Source of the DNA: Streptomyces sp. NBC_01276
GTDB taxonomy: Bacteria; Actinomycetota; Actinomycetes; Streptomycetales; Streptomycetaceae
Length of the DNA: 64,000 nt
NCBI RefSeq assembly: GCF_041435355.1
Contig: NZ_CP108442.1
Location: forward strand, 434,001 to 498,000
Direction: 5' to 3'
This document shows, one piece after another, positions 33,193 to 41,679 of this stretch (its first letter is position 1; each line of letters starts with the position of its first letter). A program made the translations under genes and the position numbers. The notes beneath the pieces were generated by a model. The model was given only the letters and a program-made list of their open reading frames with translations. It had not been told where the DNA came from and did not search any database.

Positions 33193-34719
33193 ATGCGACG
33201 TACGTTGACGCTGGCGGCGGCCACGGCCGCCGCCGCGCTGCTGCTGCCCGGCGGGCCGCTGCCCGTCGCGGAGGCGGGCAGTGCGCAGGCGGCCCAGAGC
33301 CGTTGGACCGCGCGCGAGGCCGCCGCCTTCTGGACGCCGGAGCGGATGGCCGCGGCCCTGCCGGTTCCGGACCCCGTCCCGGTACCCGTCGCCGACGGCG
33401 TTCCGGCACCAGTTCCCGATCCCCCGTCGGCCGCTCCCGCGAAGGGCGGCGGCGCGGCCGACGGCGCCACGGCGGGCAGCCCCGCGGCGGCCGGTCCGCC
33501 TCCGACCGGTCCGCTTCCGGGCGCTCCTACGGCGGACGCTCCGGCTACGGGCAACCCCGCGGGCGACGACCCCGCGGCCACGAGCCCCGCAGGCACCGGC
33601 CCCGCCGGAGCCGACCCGGCAGCCACGAGCCCCGCGGCCGCAAGCCCCACAGGCACCGAACCCACGGGCACCGAACCCGCAGGCACCGAACCCGCGCCGG
33701 GTGTGGCCGCCACTCCCGCGCCCCCGGAAGCACCCGCCTCCCCCGCCGGTTCCACCCCGGCCGCCCCCGTGGCGCCTGTGGCCTCACCCGCCACACCCGG
33801 CGACACGACCGCCCCCGCGGCCCCCGGCGCCCCGGTGCCGCCCCCGACCCCGGCCTCGACCCCGACGATCCCGACGCCCCAGAGCCCCACCGGTCCCACC
33901 GCCGCCCCGCTCCCCTCCCCCACCGCCCCCTCGCCGTCGCCCGCGCCCGCCGCGCCCACCCGGGCGCCGGCCGGGCCCGTCCTCGCGCCCGCCACGGCCG
34001 GGGTCGGCCAGGACTTCGACGGGGTCCCGGCAGTCGGCCGGATGTACGTCATGAAGGGCGCCGGGGCCTACTTCTGCACCGCCAGCGTGGTCTCGTCCCC
34101 GGGCCGCAACCTGGTGCTGAGCGCGGGGCACTGCCTGCTCGGGTCGGACACCCGCCAGGTGGCCTTCGTACCGCGCTACACCCGCGCGAAGCCCCGGCCG
34201 TACGGCATGTTCCCGGTCCTGCGCGATTCGGCGGGCCGCTCCAAGGTGTGGATCGACCAGCGCTACAGGACCCAGGGGGCGGAGAAGGCCGCCACCCTGG
34301 ACGTGGCCTTCGCCGCCGTCGGGCCGAACGCCTCCGGCCGCGCGGTGGAGAACGCCGTCGGCGGCAACCGCCTCCTCACCGGAGCCACGTTCACCCACGC
34401 GAAGGTGACCCTGATCGGCCATCCCGCGTCGGCGGCCCGCCCGCGCGTGTGCGTCAACCGCACGACCAAGTTCACCAGCACCGACCCCGGGAGCCCGGGC
34501 TCGTTCCTGCGCATCGACTGCACCGGCTACCCGGGCGGGACCAGCGGCGGCCCCTTCATCACGCGCTTCGACGACCGCACCCGGACCGGCGACGTGGTCG
34601 GGGTGATCGGCGGCTGGAAGACGGGCGGGCCCACCGCCGACACCTCGTACAGCTCCTACTTCGGCGCCGAGATCAGGAAGCTGTACCAGGCGGCGGTTGC
34701 CGGGGCGAAGGGGGCGTGA
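33193..34719 (+). CDS. Secreted trypsin-like serine protease with long Pro/Thr/Ala-rich stalk
   Basis: 508 residues from the ATG after CAGGAGCGAGAC. The signal peptide is at about 1-30, followed by a short N-terminal region (SRWTAREAAAFWTPERM). A low-complexity Pro/Ala/Thr/Gly linker of about 200 residues (about 55-270) includes several GTEPAGTEP-like repeats. The chymotrypsin-fold catalytic domain follows (about 275-508). Triad: His in LVLSAGHCLLG, Asp in AATLDVAFAAVG, Ser in GYPGGTSGGPFI. The stalk resembles cell-wall-spanning or glycosylated linkers. The combination is typical of streptomycete secreted proteases of the V8/trypsin group. Confidence 0.92.
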   Translation: MRRTLTLAAATAAAALLLPGGPLPVAEAGSAQAAQSRWTAREAAAFWTPERMAAALPVPDPVPVPVADGVPAPVPDPPSAAPAKGGGAADGATAGSPAAAGPPPTGPLPGAPTADAPATGNPAGDDPAATSPAGTGPAGADPAATSPAAASPTGTEPTGTEPAGTEPAPGVAATPAPPEAPASPAGSTPAAPVAPVASPATPGDTTAPAAPGAPVPPPTPASTPTIPTPQSPTGPTAAPLPSPTAPSPSPAPAAPTRAPAGPVLAPATAGVGQDFDGVPAVGRMYVMKGAGAYFCTASVVSSPGRNLVLSAGHCLLGSDTRQVAFVPRYTRAKPRPYGMFPVLRDSAGRSKVWIDQRYRTQGAEKAATLDVAFAAVGPNASGRAVENAVGGNRLLTGATFTHAKVTLIGHPASAARPRVCVNRTTKFTSTDPGSPGSFLRIDCTGYPGGTSGGPFITRFDDRTRTGDVVGVIGGWKTGGPTADTSYSSYFGAEIRKLYQAAVAGAKGA

Positions 34720-35068
34720 GCACCCGCACCCAGCGGGTGCGGCGCGGGTTGCCGACCGTGCGCGCGACCACCGGGACCCCTTCGGCGCCCAGCAGCTCCG
34801 CGGGGGCCAGCGCGAGCTGGCGGCGCAGGTCGGCGAGGGCCGCGTGCACAGGCGCGAGGATGACCTCGGCGCGCGGGTGGATGTGCGCGAGGGCGTGCGC
34901 GGTGGTCTCGATGGTCTCGGCGGCGTCCTCGGCGGCGGTCCGGCTCCACCCGCCGGGCCCGTCGCCGCTCCAGGGCACGACGGCGTCATAGAGATGGCAG
35001 GCGGCATCGGCCGCGGCGTCGGCCCGTTCACCGACGCCCGGCGCCGCGATGGTCGGCAACAGCTCCAT
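34673..35068 (-). CDS. Hypothetical helical protein
   Basis: 131 residues from the ATG at 35068. Composition is Ala-rich helical (about residues 10-100: ADAAADAACHLYDAVVPW, AETIETTAHALAHIHPRAEV) with a Pro-rich basic tail. Its last 47 bases overlap the end of the plus-strand protease gene tail to tail. No motif is recognised. The reading frame has the codon bias of the genome, which supports it, but the ribosome-binding site is weak. Confidence 0.5.
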   Translation of the reverse strand: MELLPTIAAPGVGERADAAADAACHLYDAVVPWSGDGPGGWSRTAAEDAAETIETTAHALAHIHPRAEVILAPVHAALADLRRQLALAPAELLGAEGVPVVARTVGNPRRTRWVRVLTPPSPRQPPPGTAS

Positions 35069-35112
35069 GCCCGGTCAACGAGCGGAGCCCGCCGGGGGAA
35101 CGAACCCGGCGG

Positions 35113-35640
35113 CTACCGGATCCGCCGGGCCACGGCGTGCGCGCCCGCGGCGGTCGCCGCGGCCATGGCGAGGGAGACGGCCAGGTCCCGGGGGCGGGTG
35201 GGACGCAGCACCCCGGCGCGGCTCAGCCGGCCGCGCGCCCAGAGGGTGAAGGGGACGACCACGAGCGGGGAGGTGACCACGCCGGGGGTGTATCCGCGGG
35301 TCGCGGCGGCCTGCGCCAGGTGGACGAGGCCGTGCAGGCCGAAGCCGTCGAGGGCGCTCTGGTAGAAGGCGGAACGGCCGCCGGTGCGGTAGCCGTCGGC
35401 GGCGGCCGCCGTGACGAGGACGCCCACGAGTCCGACGGCGGTGGCGAAGTCGCGGCCGTCGACGTCGGTGACACCGCGCCAGAGCCGCTCGGGGACCCGG
35501 GGGTGGCGGGCGCGGAGCGCCGGGACCCGGGTGCGGGACCAGCGGGCCATCGTGGCGACCTCCTCCAGGTCGTGCACGGCCCAGGCCGCGAGCAGTCCGA
35601 AGGTGGCGAGGGCGGGGGCGTTGGTCTTCCGTGACGTCAC
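35113..35640 (-). CDS. HXXEE domain membrane protein
   Basis: 175 residues from a GTG at 35640. WAVHDLEEVATMARW (about residues 18-32) is the His-x-x-Glu-Glu signature of this family, and LHGLVHLAQAAATRGYTPGV gives two further histidines. Four to five membrane segments are present. The conserved His and Glu residues suggest a metal-dependent membrane enzyme, but no HXXEE protein has an assigned reaction that I know. It is divergent from the histidine kinase at 35779. Confidence 0.8.
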   Translation of the reverse strand: MTSRKTNAPALATFGLLAAWAVHDLEEVATMARWSRTRVPALRARHPRVPERLWRGVTDVDGRDFATAVGLVGVLVTAAAADGYRTGGRSAFYQSALDGFGLHGLVHLAQAAATRGYTPGVVTSPLVVVPFTLWARGRLSRAGVLRPTRPRDLAVSLAMAAATAAGAHAVARRIR

Positions 35641-35778
35641 GGGAACACAGTCTGCGGGTGAGGCGGCCGTGGCGGAAGGGAAACCCTCGAACTCGTGATC
35701 ATGGACGAGCCGGCTCCGAGGGCCCGCCCCCGCGCTTCGCGCCCCGCGCGCCCGCCCGGCGCATAGGCTGTACGGATC

Positions 35779-37185
35779 ATGAGCCTCAAACCCCGCATCC
35801 CGGCCCGTGTCCGCAACCGTAAGGTGCGCGAGGCGCGCGAGGCGCGCGAGCCGGACGGGCCGCACGGCTCCCGCGGGCGGCGCGGGGGGCGGGGGACGGA
35901 CCCGCTGGACCGGTTCGCGGTCGTGCTGCGGACGCCCGCCCGGCCCGGCGAGGCACTGTTCGCGCGGGCACCCAGGCGGTGGCAGCGGATGCTGCCCTTC
36001 ACGGTCGTCGGCATCTTCGTGATCACGCTGCTGCCGGTGACCATCGCGGTGCTGAGCAACGACTACGGGGTGAACGGCGGCTGGGCGGGGGCGCTGGGCG
36101 TGGCGCAGACCGTTCCGCTGCTGCTGGCGGTCACCCGGCCTGTGCCCGCCTGGGTCATGGTGCTCTTCGCCGACGTCGTCGGGGCCGTCCTGCTGATCGG
36201 CGCGGACCGGGTGGGCGGGCAGACCTGGCCGTGGCCGCCGATGGTGATCGTCGGCTACCAGGTGCTGATGGTGTGTCTGGGGCTGCGCGAGTCCATCCGG
36301 ACGCTGGTCCAGGTGTGGCTGGCGACCGGCGCCGCCGGGGTGGTGCTCGGCTTCTCCGAGCCCGCCGGCGTGACGAACACCGTGGCGCTGCAGTTCGTGC
36401 TCAGCGGGGCCGTACTGGCCCTGACGGGTGCGCTGCGGCAGCTGGGCGACGCCCGGCAGCGGATCGCGGAGCAGGAGAGCATCAGCGAGGCGGAGCGGGC
36501 ACGGCGCACGCTGCTGGAGGAGCGGGCGCGGATCGCCCGGGAGTTGCACGACGTGGTGGCCCACCACATGTCGGTCATCACCGTGCAGGCCGATTCGGCC
36601 CCGTACCGGCTGCCGGGCATGGCGGAGCCGGTGCGGGAGGAGTTCGCGGCGATCGCGGCCGGCGCGCGCGAGTCGTTGGGCGAGATGCGGCGGCTGCTGA
36701 CGGTGCTGCGCGGCGACGGGACGAACGGCGCGGAGGGCGCGGGCGGCGAGCGGTTCCCGCAGCCCGGGATCGGCCGGATCCAGCAGCTGGTGGAGGCGAC
36801 GGTACGGGCCGGGCAGCCGGTGGAGCTGTCCCTGGCGTCGGCCGCGGCCGAGGCGGTGCCGCCGGCCGTGGACCTGTCGGCGTACCGGATCGTGCAGGAG
36901 GCCCTGGCGAACGTGGTGCGGCACGCCCCGGGGGCACGGACCCGGGTCTCGGTGACCCGCTCCGCTCCGGGGGGCGACGTGCTCGTGCTGGTGGTCAACG
37001 GTCCGGCGCGGGACGCGGTGGTGGAGGTGGAGGTGGAGAGTTCGGGCACGGGGCACGGTCTGGTGGGGATGCGCGAACGCGTACGGTTGACCGGAGGGAC
37101 CCTGGAGACGGGCCCGCTGCCCGACGGCGGATTCCGGGTCGCCGCCCGGCTTCCCCTGAACGACGCCGAGAAGGAACCGAGTTGA
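35779..37185 (+). CDS. Sensor histidine kinase (HisKA_3 / DesK type)
   Basis: 468 residues. A basic cytoplasmic N-terminus (about 1-70) precedes five to six membrane helices (about 75-230). The phospho-acceptor helix is EERARIARELHDVVAHHMSV (His about residue 257). The ATPase domain has VQEALANVVRHAPGART and GHGLVGMRERVRLTGG. There is almost no extracellular loop, so the signal is probably sensed in the membrane. It overlaps the following response regulator start by four bases (TTGA). Confidence 0.94.
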   Translation: MSLKPRIPARVRNRKVREAREAREPDGPHGSRGRRGGRGTDPLDRFAVVLRTPARPGEALFARAPRRWQRMLPFTVVGIFVITLLPVTIAVLSNDYGVNGGWAGALGVAQTVPLLLAVTRPVPAWVMVLFADVVGAVLLIGADRVGGQTWPWPPMVIVGYQVLMVCLGLRESIRTLVQVWLATGAAGVVLGFSEPAGVTNTVALQFVLSGAVLALTGALRQLGDARQRIAEQESISEAERARRTLLEERARIARELHDVVAHHMSVITVQADSAPYRLPGMAEPVREEFAAIAAGARESLGEMRRLLTVLRGDGTNGAEGAGGERFPQPGIGRIQQLVEATVRAGQPVELSLASAAAEAVPPAVDLSAYRIVQEALANVVRHAPGARTRVSVTRSAPGGDVLVLVVNGPARDAVVEVEVESSGTGHGLVGMRERVRLTGGTLETGPLPDGGFRVAARLPLNDAEKEPS

Positions 37186-37862
37186 CCATCCGCGTGATCA
37201 TCGTCGACGACCAGGCCATGGTGCGGGCGGGGTTCGCCGCGCTGCTGTCGGCGCAGCCCGACATCGACGTGGTGGGCGAGGCGCCCGACGGCCGGGAGGG
37301 GGTGCGGGTGTCGCGCACCGTCCACCCCGACGTGGTGCTGATGGACGTACGGATGCCGGAGCTGGACGGACTCTCCGCGGCCCGGCAGCTGCTCGATCCG
37401 CCGCCGGGGGTGGTGCACCGGCCCAGGGTGCTGATGCTGACCACCTTCGACATCGACGACTACGTGTACGAGGCGCTGCGCGCGGGCGCGTCGGGGTTCC
37501 TGCTCAAGGACGCCCCGCCGGCCGATCTGATCGCGGCGGTCCGGGTGGTCGCCTCCGGCGAGGCGCTGCTGGCACCCTCGGTGACCCGTCGCCTGATCGC
37601 GGACTTCGTGCGGCAGCGGCCGGCGCCGCGCAAGGATCCGGCGCTGCGGCTGAACGGTCTGACCCCGCGGGAGACGGAGGTGCTGGAGCTGATCGCGCGC
37701 GGCCTGTCGAACCAGGAGATCGCCGCGCACCTGGTGCTGGCGGAGCAGACGGTCAAGACCCACATCGGCCGGGTCCTCGGCAAGCTGGACCTGCGCGACC
37801 GCGCCCAAGCGGTGATCTTCGCGTACGAGGCGGGCCTGGTCCGCCCGGGCGACACGACCTGA
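37182..37862 (+). CDS. NarL/LuxR-type response regulator
   Basis: 226 residues from a TTG that overlaps the kinase stop. In the receiver domain, IIVDDQ holds the acidic pocket, the phospho-Asp is in VVLMDVRMPELDG, then LMLTTFD, and the Lys is in FLLKDAPPADL. The LuxR HTH is LTPRETEVLELIARGLSNQEIAAHLVLAEQTVKTHI. The TTG start, together with the overlap, indicates translational coupling that keeps the pair stoichiometric. The target is unknown. The element boundary lies only 62 bp downstream. Confidence 0.94.
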   Translation: MTIRVIIVDDQAMVRAGFAALLSAQPDIDVVGEAPDGREGVRVSRTVHPDVVLMDVRMPELDGLSAARQLLDPPPGVVHRPRVLMLTTFDIDDYVYEALRAGASGFLLKDAPPADLIAAVRVVASGEALLAPSVTRRLIADFVRQRPAPRKDPALRLNGLTPRETEVLELIARGLSNQEIAAHLVLAEQTVKTHIGRVLGKLDLRDRAQAVIFAYEAGLVRPGDTT

Positions 37863-37924
37863 TCCCCCGACCCGGTCCCCGGCCCCACCGCTCCGGGGCC
37901 TGTTCCGGGGCGGCCTCTCCTCCA

Positions 37925-37942
37925 CATGCGCCGCTTCGGAAG
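37925..37942. repeat. attL candidate, 18-bp direct repeat
   Basis: CATGCGCCGCTTCGGAAG, identical to 50051-50068. It lies between the response regulator stop and the integrase remnant, at the position expected for an attachment core. Confidence 0.7.
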
Positions 37943-38005
37943 AACAGCGTCCAGCAGGTTAGCCGGAAGACGATGGAACACCTCTGAACAGCAAAAACGT
38001 TTAAG

Positions 38006-38039
38006 AGTGGCCTCCCAGAAGGGCTTCCGGGAGGCCACT
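38006..38039 (-). terminator. Terminator of the integrase remnant
   Basis: AGTGGCCTCCC (38006-38016) pairs perfectly with GGGAGGCCACT (38029-38039), and the loop itself contains GAAG/CTTC. On the minus strand it is followed by an AT-rich stretch with a run of five T, a classical intrinsic terminator 46 bp after the integrase stop. Confidence 0.85.
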
Positions 38040-38047
38040 TTGCGTCT

Positions 38048-38070
38048 CAGGGGGACAGCAGGGGGACAGA
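38048..38070. repeat. Direct repeats AGGGGGACA, candidate arm-type integrase sites (left)
   Basis: AGGGGGACAGC then AGGGGGACAGA, two tandem copies between the core site and the integrase 3' end. Similar GGGGGAC words occur near the right end (49853-49880). Confidence 0.45.
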
Positions 38071-38084
38071 GCACCAGGCAGCTG

Positions 38085-38925
38085 TCATGCCGCCTCCTCT
38101 CCGCCCCCTGCGATGAGCGTCATCGGAGGCCGCGCGCCGTCACGCAGGGCTCCTACCCCAGCGTCCGGCGGTTGGTGCGCGCGCGGAACGAGGGCGACCG
38201 GAGCATCGGCGGCCTCCTTCTCGAACTGGGGCATCAGGCTGGTGTACGTGTCCGCAGTGAGAGTGAATGATGCGTGGCCCAGTAGGGCCTGGATCGCCTT
38301 CATGGAAAGGCCGGCTGCAAGGCTCAGGGATGCCGCGCAGTGGCGCAGGTCGTGCAGGCGAATGGGGTGCATGTCGAGTCTCCGCAGGAGGCGGTCGAAG
38401 AGTTTGGACACGTTATCGGGATGCCACGGAGTGCCGTTGTCTTGGGTGAATACGTATCCGCTGTCGACGTAGGGGCCGTACTTCTGGGGGTTGCGCTGGT
38501 GCTTCGCTTCCCATGCGGCTCTCTCTTCCTTCTGTACCTTCCGCCAGGTCGCGAGAAGGGCGTGCGTTGCAGAGTTGAGGGCTGTGGTTCGTCGACCGCT
38601 GCGGCTCTTGGGCGTCTCGCCGTACATCTGGTGCGTGGTGTCGGCAACAAGCTGCTCCACGATGTTCGCGGCTCCTTGGACCATGTCAACCTCTGCCCAT
38701 TTCAGTCGGGCTTGCGGCGGCATCCAGAAACTGACCCGTGAGTTCGGGGGTCCAGACCATCACGGGGCTGGGCTTCTGGCCGGTCTCACGCCAGCGAGCG
38801 ACTCGCTCCTCGGTCCAGACGACGGCGAGGGGTTTCTCGTATCGCGGAAGGGCGACCTGGTCGGCCCAGTTCTGTGCGATCAGCTTTTCCATGACGGCGG
38901 TTTTGAGGGCGGCCGAGAGTGTGTT
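38085..38925 (-). pseudogene. Tyrosine-recombinase integrase, internally deleted and N-truncated
   Basis: Two frames together give an integrase. The upstream piece (38686 to about 38925) encodes LSAALKTAVMEKLIAQNWAD through KPSPVMVWTPELTGQFLDAA. The downstream piece (38085-38723) resumes in another frame with ARLKWAEVDM and continues through HDLRHCAASL and LLGHASFTLTADTYTS. The part between, which in relatives carries the first catalytic Arg (RGLRRGE-type), is deleted at about 38700-38720. The N-terminal SAM-like domain is also lost, with a stop just upstream. The catalytic H-x-x-R box and the late His/Tyr remain, but the enzyme cannot be functional. Confidence 0.88.
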
Positions 38926-39522
38926 GCGCTAAGCGTCAGAGCTTGGTCTTGCCGACGACGAATCCCCCGGCAGCCTGGTACCTGTGCGCTCTGCCGATTC
39001 CGTGGGACTGGGGCAGGAACGCTCACCTCGGCTTCGAGCATGTACCAGCGCGGAGTGGGAGGGGGACGCCCTCGTGCCGGGCCTGGGAGTACGGCTGCGG
39101 AACGCGCAGCCCATTACTGGGTGAGGGGGAGCACCCGATCCCTGCCGGCGAACCGCTACGGCAGGCCCGGCTGTTCCGAACGTGCCGGAACTGGCAGTTC
39201 GGATGGTGGCTGAGACAAAACCGCCACGTCCCGGCAGCTCTGGCAGCAGCACCCCCAGAGGAGCGGTCAGGGGGGACACAGCTGTCGTTCGAGGGCTAGC
39301 TGACGGCACTTCTCGGACAGTGACTGAAAATCAGTCTTGAATGGCGGTCCGGCGGCCGGTAATTTCACCTGGCCGCCGGACTGCTGTTTGGCGTGGCATG
39401 GAGTAACGCACAGGAGAGCTAGTTGCGCAGCAGGTTGAAACCCTGCCGCTGACTCGTGAAACGCGGGCCAGCGGGGTTTGCTCATCTGGTTGCCCCACTG
39501 GGGCACCGACCGAGGGAGGCGT
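38926..39522. other. Degenerate stretch of the element without a clear gene
   Basis: About 600 bp. A plus-strand frame (38919-39299) contains the oddly composed NWQFGWWLRQNRHVPAAL and might be the remnant of a phage protein, but it has no start signal and matches nothing I know. The region also holds a small GACTG/CAGTC hairpin (39322-39336) and a larger hairpin listed separately. Confidence 0.45.
39347..39381. terminator. Hairpin terminator inside the element
   Basis: GTCCGGCGGCC (39347-39357) pairs perfectly with GGCCGCCGGAC (39371-39381) around a 13-base AT-rich loop, followed by CTGCTGTTT. It probably separates the decayed stretch from the small membrane gene downstream. Confidence 0.65.
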
Positions 39523-39789
39523 ATGCCCTCGTCCGGAACACCAGGTGACCTCGCTCGCGTATACGAGGAGTACCTCTTGCTGGACCGTTTGATCGACCTC
39601 CTGTCGCAGACCCGGACCCTCCGCGCCGTGCTCGACTTCTGCACCATCGTCGTGCGCATGCTGCCCGCCTTGGTCGTGGTGGTCGCGCTCATCCCCTCGT
39701 TCGTCGTCTTCGCGTTCATCTCCGCCGGCGCGCGCAGGTCCGTCCTGGAGATCGTGGACCGCCTCACGAAGTGGACGCTCGCCCGCTAG
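39523..39789 (+). CDS. Small single-span membrane protein of the element
   Basis: 88 residues from the ATG at 39523, preceded by GAGGGAGG. An amphipathic N-terminal half (LARVYEEYLLLDRLIDLLSQ) is followed by a strong transmembrane segment, MLPALVVVVALIPSFVVFAF (about residues 46-65), and a basic end. Its size and topology would fit a phage holin or an accessory membrane peptide, but without lysis genes nearby the function is unknown. Confidence 0.65.
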   Translation: MPSSGTPGDLARVYEEYLLLDRLIDLLSQTRTLRAVLDFCTIVVRMLPALVVVVALIPSFVVFAFISAGARRSVLEIVDRLTKWTLAR

Positions 39790-39865
39790 CAGCTCGTAGC
39801 CCCGCCGCCGCCCTCCGATACAGGATCATGGAAGGGCGGCGCGGGGGTTTTGAGGAGCTGCGCAC

Positions 39866-40152
39866 ATGGGCCGCCCCAACAGGGCCGCACGAGCCGCGAT
39901 CACCCAGCGGCGTACCGATGCCATCGACCTCAAGCCGGCAGGCATCGACTGGCTGACCATCGGCCGAAAGCTTGCCGCGGACCCGGCAATCAACAGCGAC
40001 GGGATCGCGTACCCGCAGGGGTAGGGCATCGAGGCGTACCGGCGCGGCGCCGAGCCGCCGAGCGACGGCCGCTTGATCGAACCGGCCTGGATGAGCTGGA
40101 ACGGCTGATCGCGCTGGCTGGCGACACCGGATCTGAGAGTGCGGAGGGCTGA
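39866..40152 (+). pseudogene. Terminase small-subunit / HTH-like phage gene, broken
   Basis: The ATG opens MGRPNRAARAAITQRRTDAI, then DWLTIGRKLAADPAINSDGI, a helix-turn-helix-like start seen in actinophage genes located just before terminase. An amber TAG at 40022 falls where a Tyr is expected (YPQG-stop-GIEAYRRG). After AEPPSDGRLIE the sequence jumps frame to LDELERLIALAGDTGSESAEG, indicating an internal deletion. The stop overlaps the terminase large-subunit start by 14 bases. Confidence 0.75.
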
Positions 40153-41677
40153 CGAGGCTGCGGTTCTCCAGCTGTACCGCACGCTTCCAGCGTTGCGCCG
40201 CCGTGAGATCGCCGCAGCTTCCACCCCACAGCTCCGTGCCCAGCTCGCCCGTATCGAGCGGGACATGGCGATGGACCGCTCCCCCGGAGCGATGGCGGCC
40301 GTCCTCACCGAGGGAAAGGAGATGCAGGCCCCGCACCTGGGGCTGATCGACGCTGCCTTCGAGCGGGTCTCCGCCGGAGTGCCGACCCGACTGCTGCTCA
40401 CCATGCCGCCCCGGCACGGCAAATCCCGTCGTGCCGCCCGGTGGGCGCCGCTTTGGTACCTGCGGCGGCGCCCCGAACACCGGGTGATGATCGCCTCGTA
40501 CTCCTCAGACCTGGCCGATGGCCACGGCAGGTGGATCAGGGACGCCATCCTCACGTACGGCCCGCAGATCGGAATCGACCTGCGTCCCGGCTCCTCCGCC
40601 GCCAACCGGTTCGACCTGCTCGGTACCGAGGGCGGCGCGGTCATGGCCGGCGTCGGCGGCGGCCTCACCGGCAAGGGCGCCCACCTGGCCGTGGTGGACG
40701 ACCCGATCAAGGACGCCGCGGAGGCTTCCTCGCCCACTATGAGGCGCCGCCTCTGGGAATGGTGGCAAGCCGTCCTTCTGACCCGCATCGAGCCCGGCGG
40801 GTCCGTCATCCTCATCCAGACCCGCTGGGATGAAGACGACCTCGCCGGCCGAGTGCTGGCCGAGGAGCGGCATCGGTGGACCGTCATCGACCTGCCTGCC
40901 CTCGCGCTCGCCGAGGACGACGCGCTCGGCCGCACCGTCGGCGGCGCACTCTGGCCGGACCGGTACGACGAGGGTGCCCTTGCGGAGATCCGCGCGTCGG
41001 TCGGCGAGCGAGTGTGGTGGTCGCTCTACATGCAGCAGCCCCGTCCGCAGGACGGCGGCGTCTGGGACTGGGCGTGGATCACCGACAACCGGATCTCGGC
41101 CGCCCAGCTGCGCGGCATCGACCTCAGCAGGATTGTCGTCGCCGTCGACCCGGCCGGCGGCGAGTCCGCTGTCGGGGACGAGACCGGCATCATCGCCGCA
41201 GCCCGCGACACCGACGGACATCTGTATCTCCTCGATGACCGCAGTGGAAACAGGGGCGCGGACTCCTGGGGCAGAGAAACGTGCCTGCTGGCGATCGAGC
41301 TTCGGGCGGACGCGATCGTGGTCGAGTCGAACTACGGCGGGGACATGAGCCGCCAGGTGATCGCGCAGGCGTGGGAGGACCTACACCGTGAGCACAAGAC
41401 CGAGCAGATGCTGATGCCCGCGGTCCTCCCGGTCACCGCGAAGAAGGGCAAGAGGTTGCGGGCCGAGCCGATCGCCCAGCTCTACGAGCAAGGACGTGTT
41501 CACCATGTCGGGCAGTGGCCGACCCTGGAGCAGCAGATGGTGACCTGGGTCGCCGGCACGGACAGCCCGGACCGCATGGATGCCGCCGTTCACGCGCTCA
41601 CCGAGCTGGCCAGTCCTCAGCACGGCGGAGCGGGATCCGGCGGCTACCGGGACGGACGGCTGGACGGCCGCCGGTAG
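40139..41677 (+). CDS. Phage terminase large subunit (ATPase-nuclease)
   Basis: 512 residues from a GTG. The N-terminal ATPase has Walker A-like TMPPRHGKSRRA (about residues 83-94), Walker B HLAVVDDPIKDAAE (about 182-195) and ILIQTRWDEDDLAGRV as the coupling region. The C-terminal RNase H-like nuclease starts with IVVAVDPAGGE (about 335-345) and has further acidic residues in AIVVESNYGG and SPDRMDAAVHAL. It packages phage DNA into capsids. The frame is uninterrupted, although its small partner is broken and no portal or capsid genes survive, so it is probably a passenger remnant. Confidence 0.9.
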   Translation: MRRADEAAVLQLYRTLPALRRREIAAASTPQLRAQLARIERDMAMDRSPGAMAAVLTEGKEMQAPHLGLIDAAFERVSAGVPTRLLLTMPPRHGKSRRAARWAPLWYLRRRPEHRVMIASYSSDLADGHGRWIRDAILTYGPQIGIDLRPGSSAANRFDLLGTEGGAVMAGVGGGLTGKGAHLAVVDDPIKDAAEASSPTMRRRLWEWWQAVLLTRIEPGGSVILIQTRWDEDDLAGRVLAEERHRWTVIDLPALALAEDDALGRTVGGALWPDRYDEGALAEIRASVGERVWWSLYMQQPRPQDGGVWDWAWITDNRISAAQLRGIDLSRIVVAVDPAGGESAVGDETGIIAAARDTDGHLYLLDDRSGNRGADSWGRETCLLAIELRADAIVVESNYGGDMSRQVIAQAWEDLHREHKTEQMLMPAVLPVTAKKGKRLRAEPIAQLYEQGRVHHVGQWPTLEQQMVTWVAGTDSPDRMDAAVHALTELASPQHGGAGSGGYRDGRLDGRR

Positions 41678-41679
41678 CT

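Noticed and set aside
33193..34054. Alternative-frame proteins across the Pro/Thr-rich protease stalk
   Set aside because: Low-complexity coding DNA leaves all frames open. Only the frame continuous with the signal peptide and the catalytic triad is credible.
37863..37942. tRNA gene as integration target of the element
   Set aside because: No cloverleaf or T-loop consensus (GGTTCGAATCC) is visible near either repeat.
38919..39299. Plus-strand gene beside the integrase remnant
   Set aside because: No start signal or recognisable family. It partly overlaps the integrase pseudogene and its composition is atypical.
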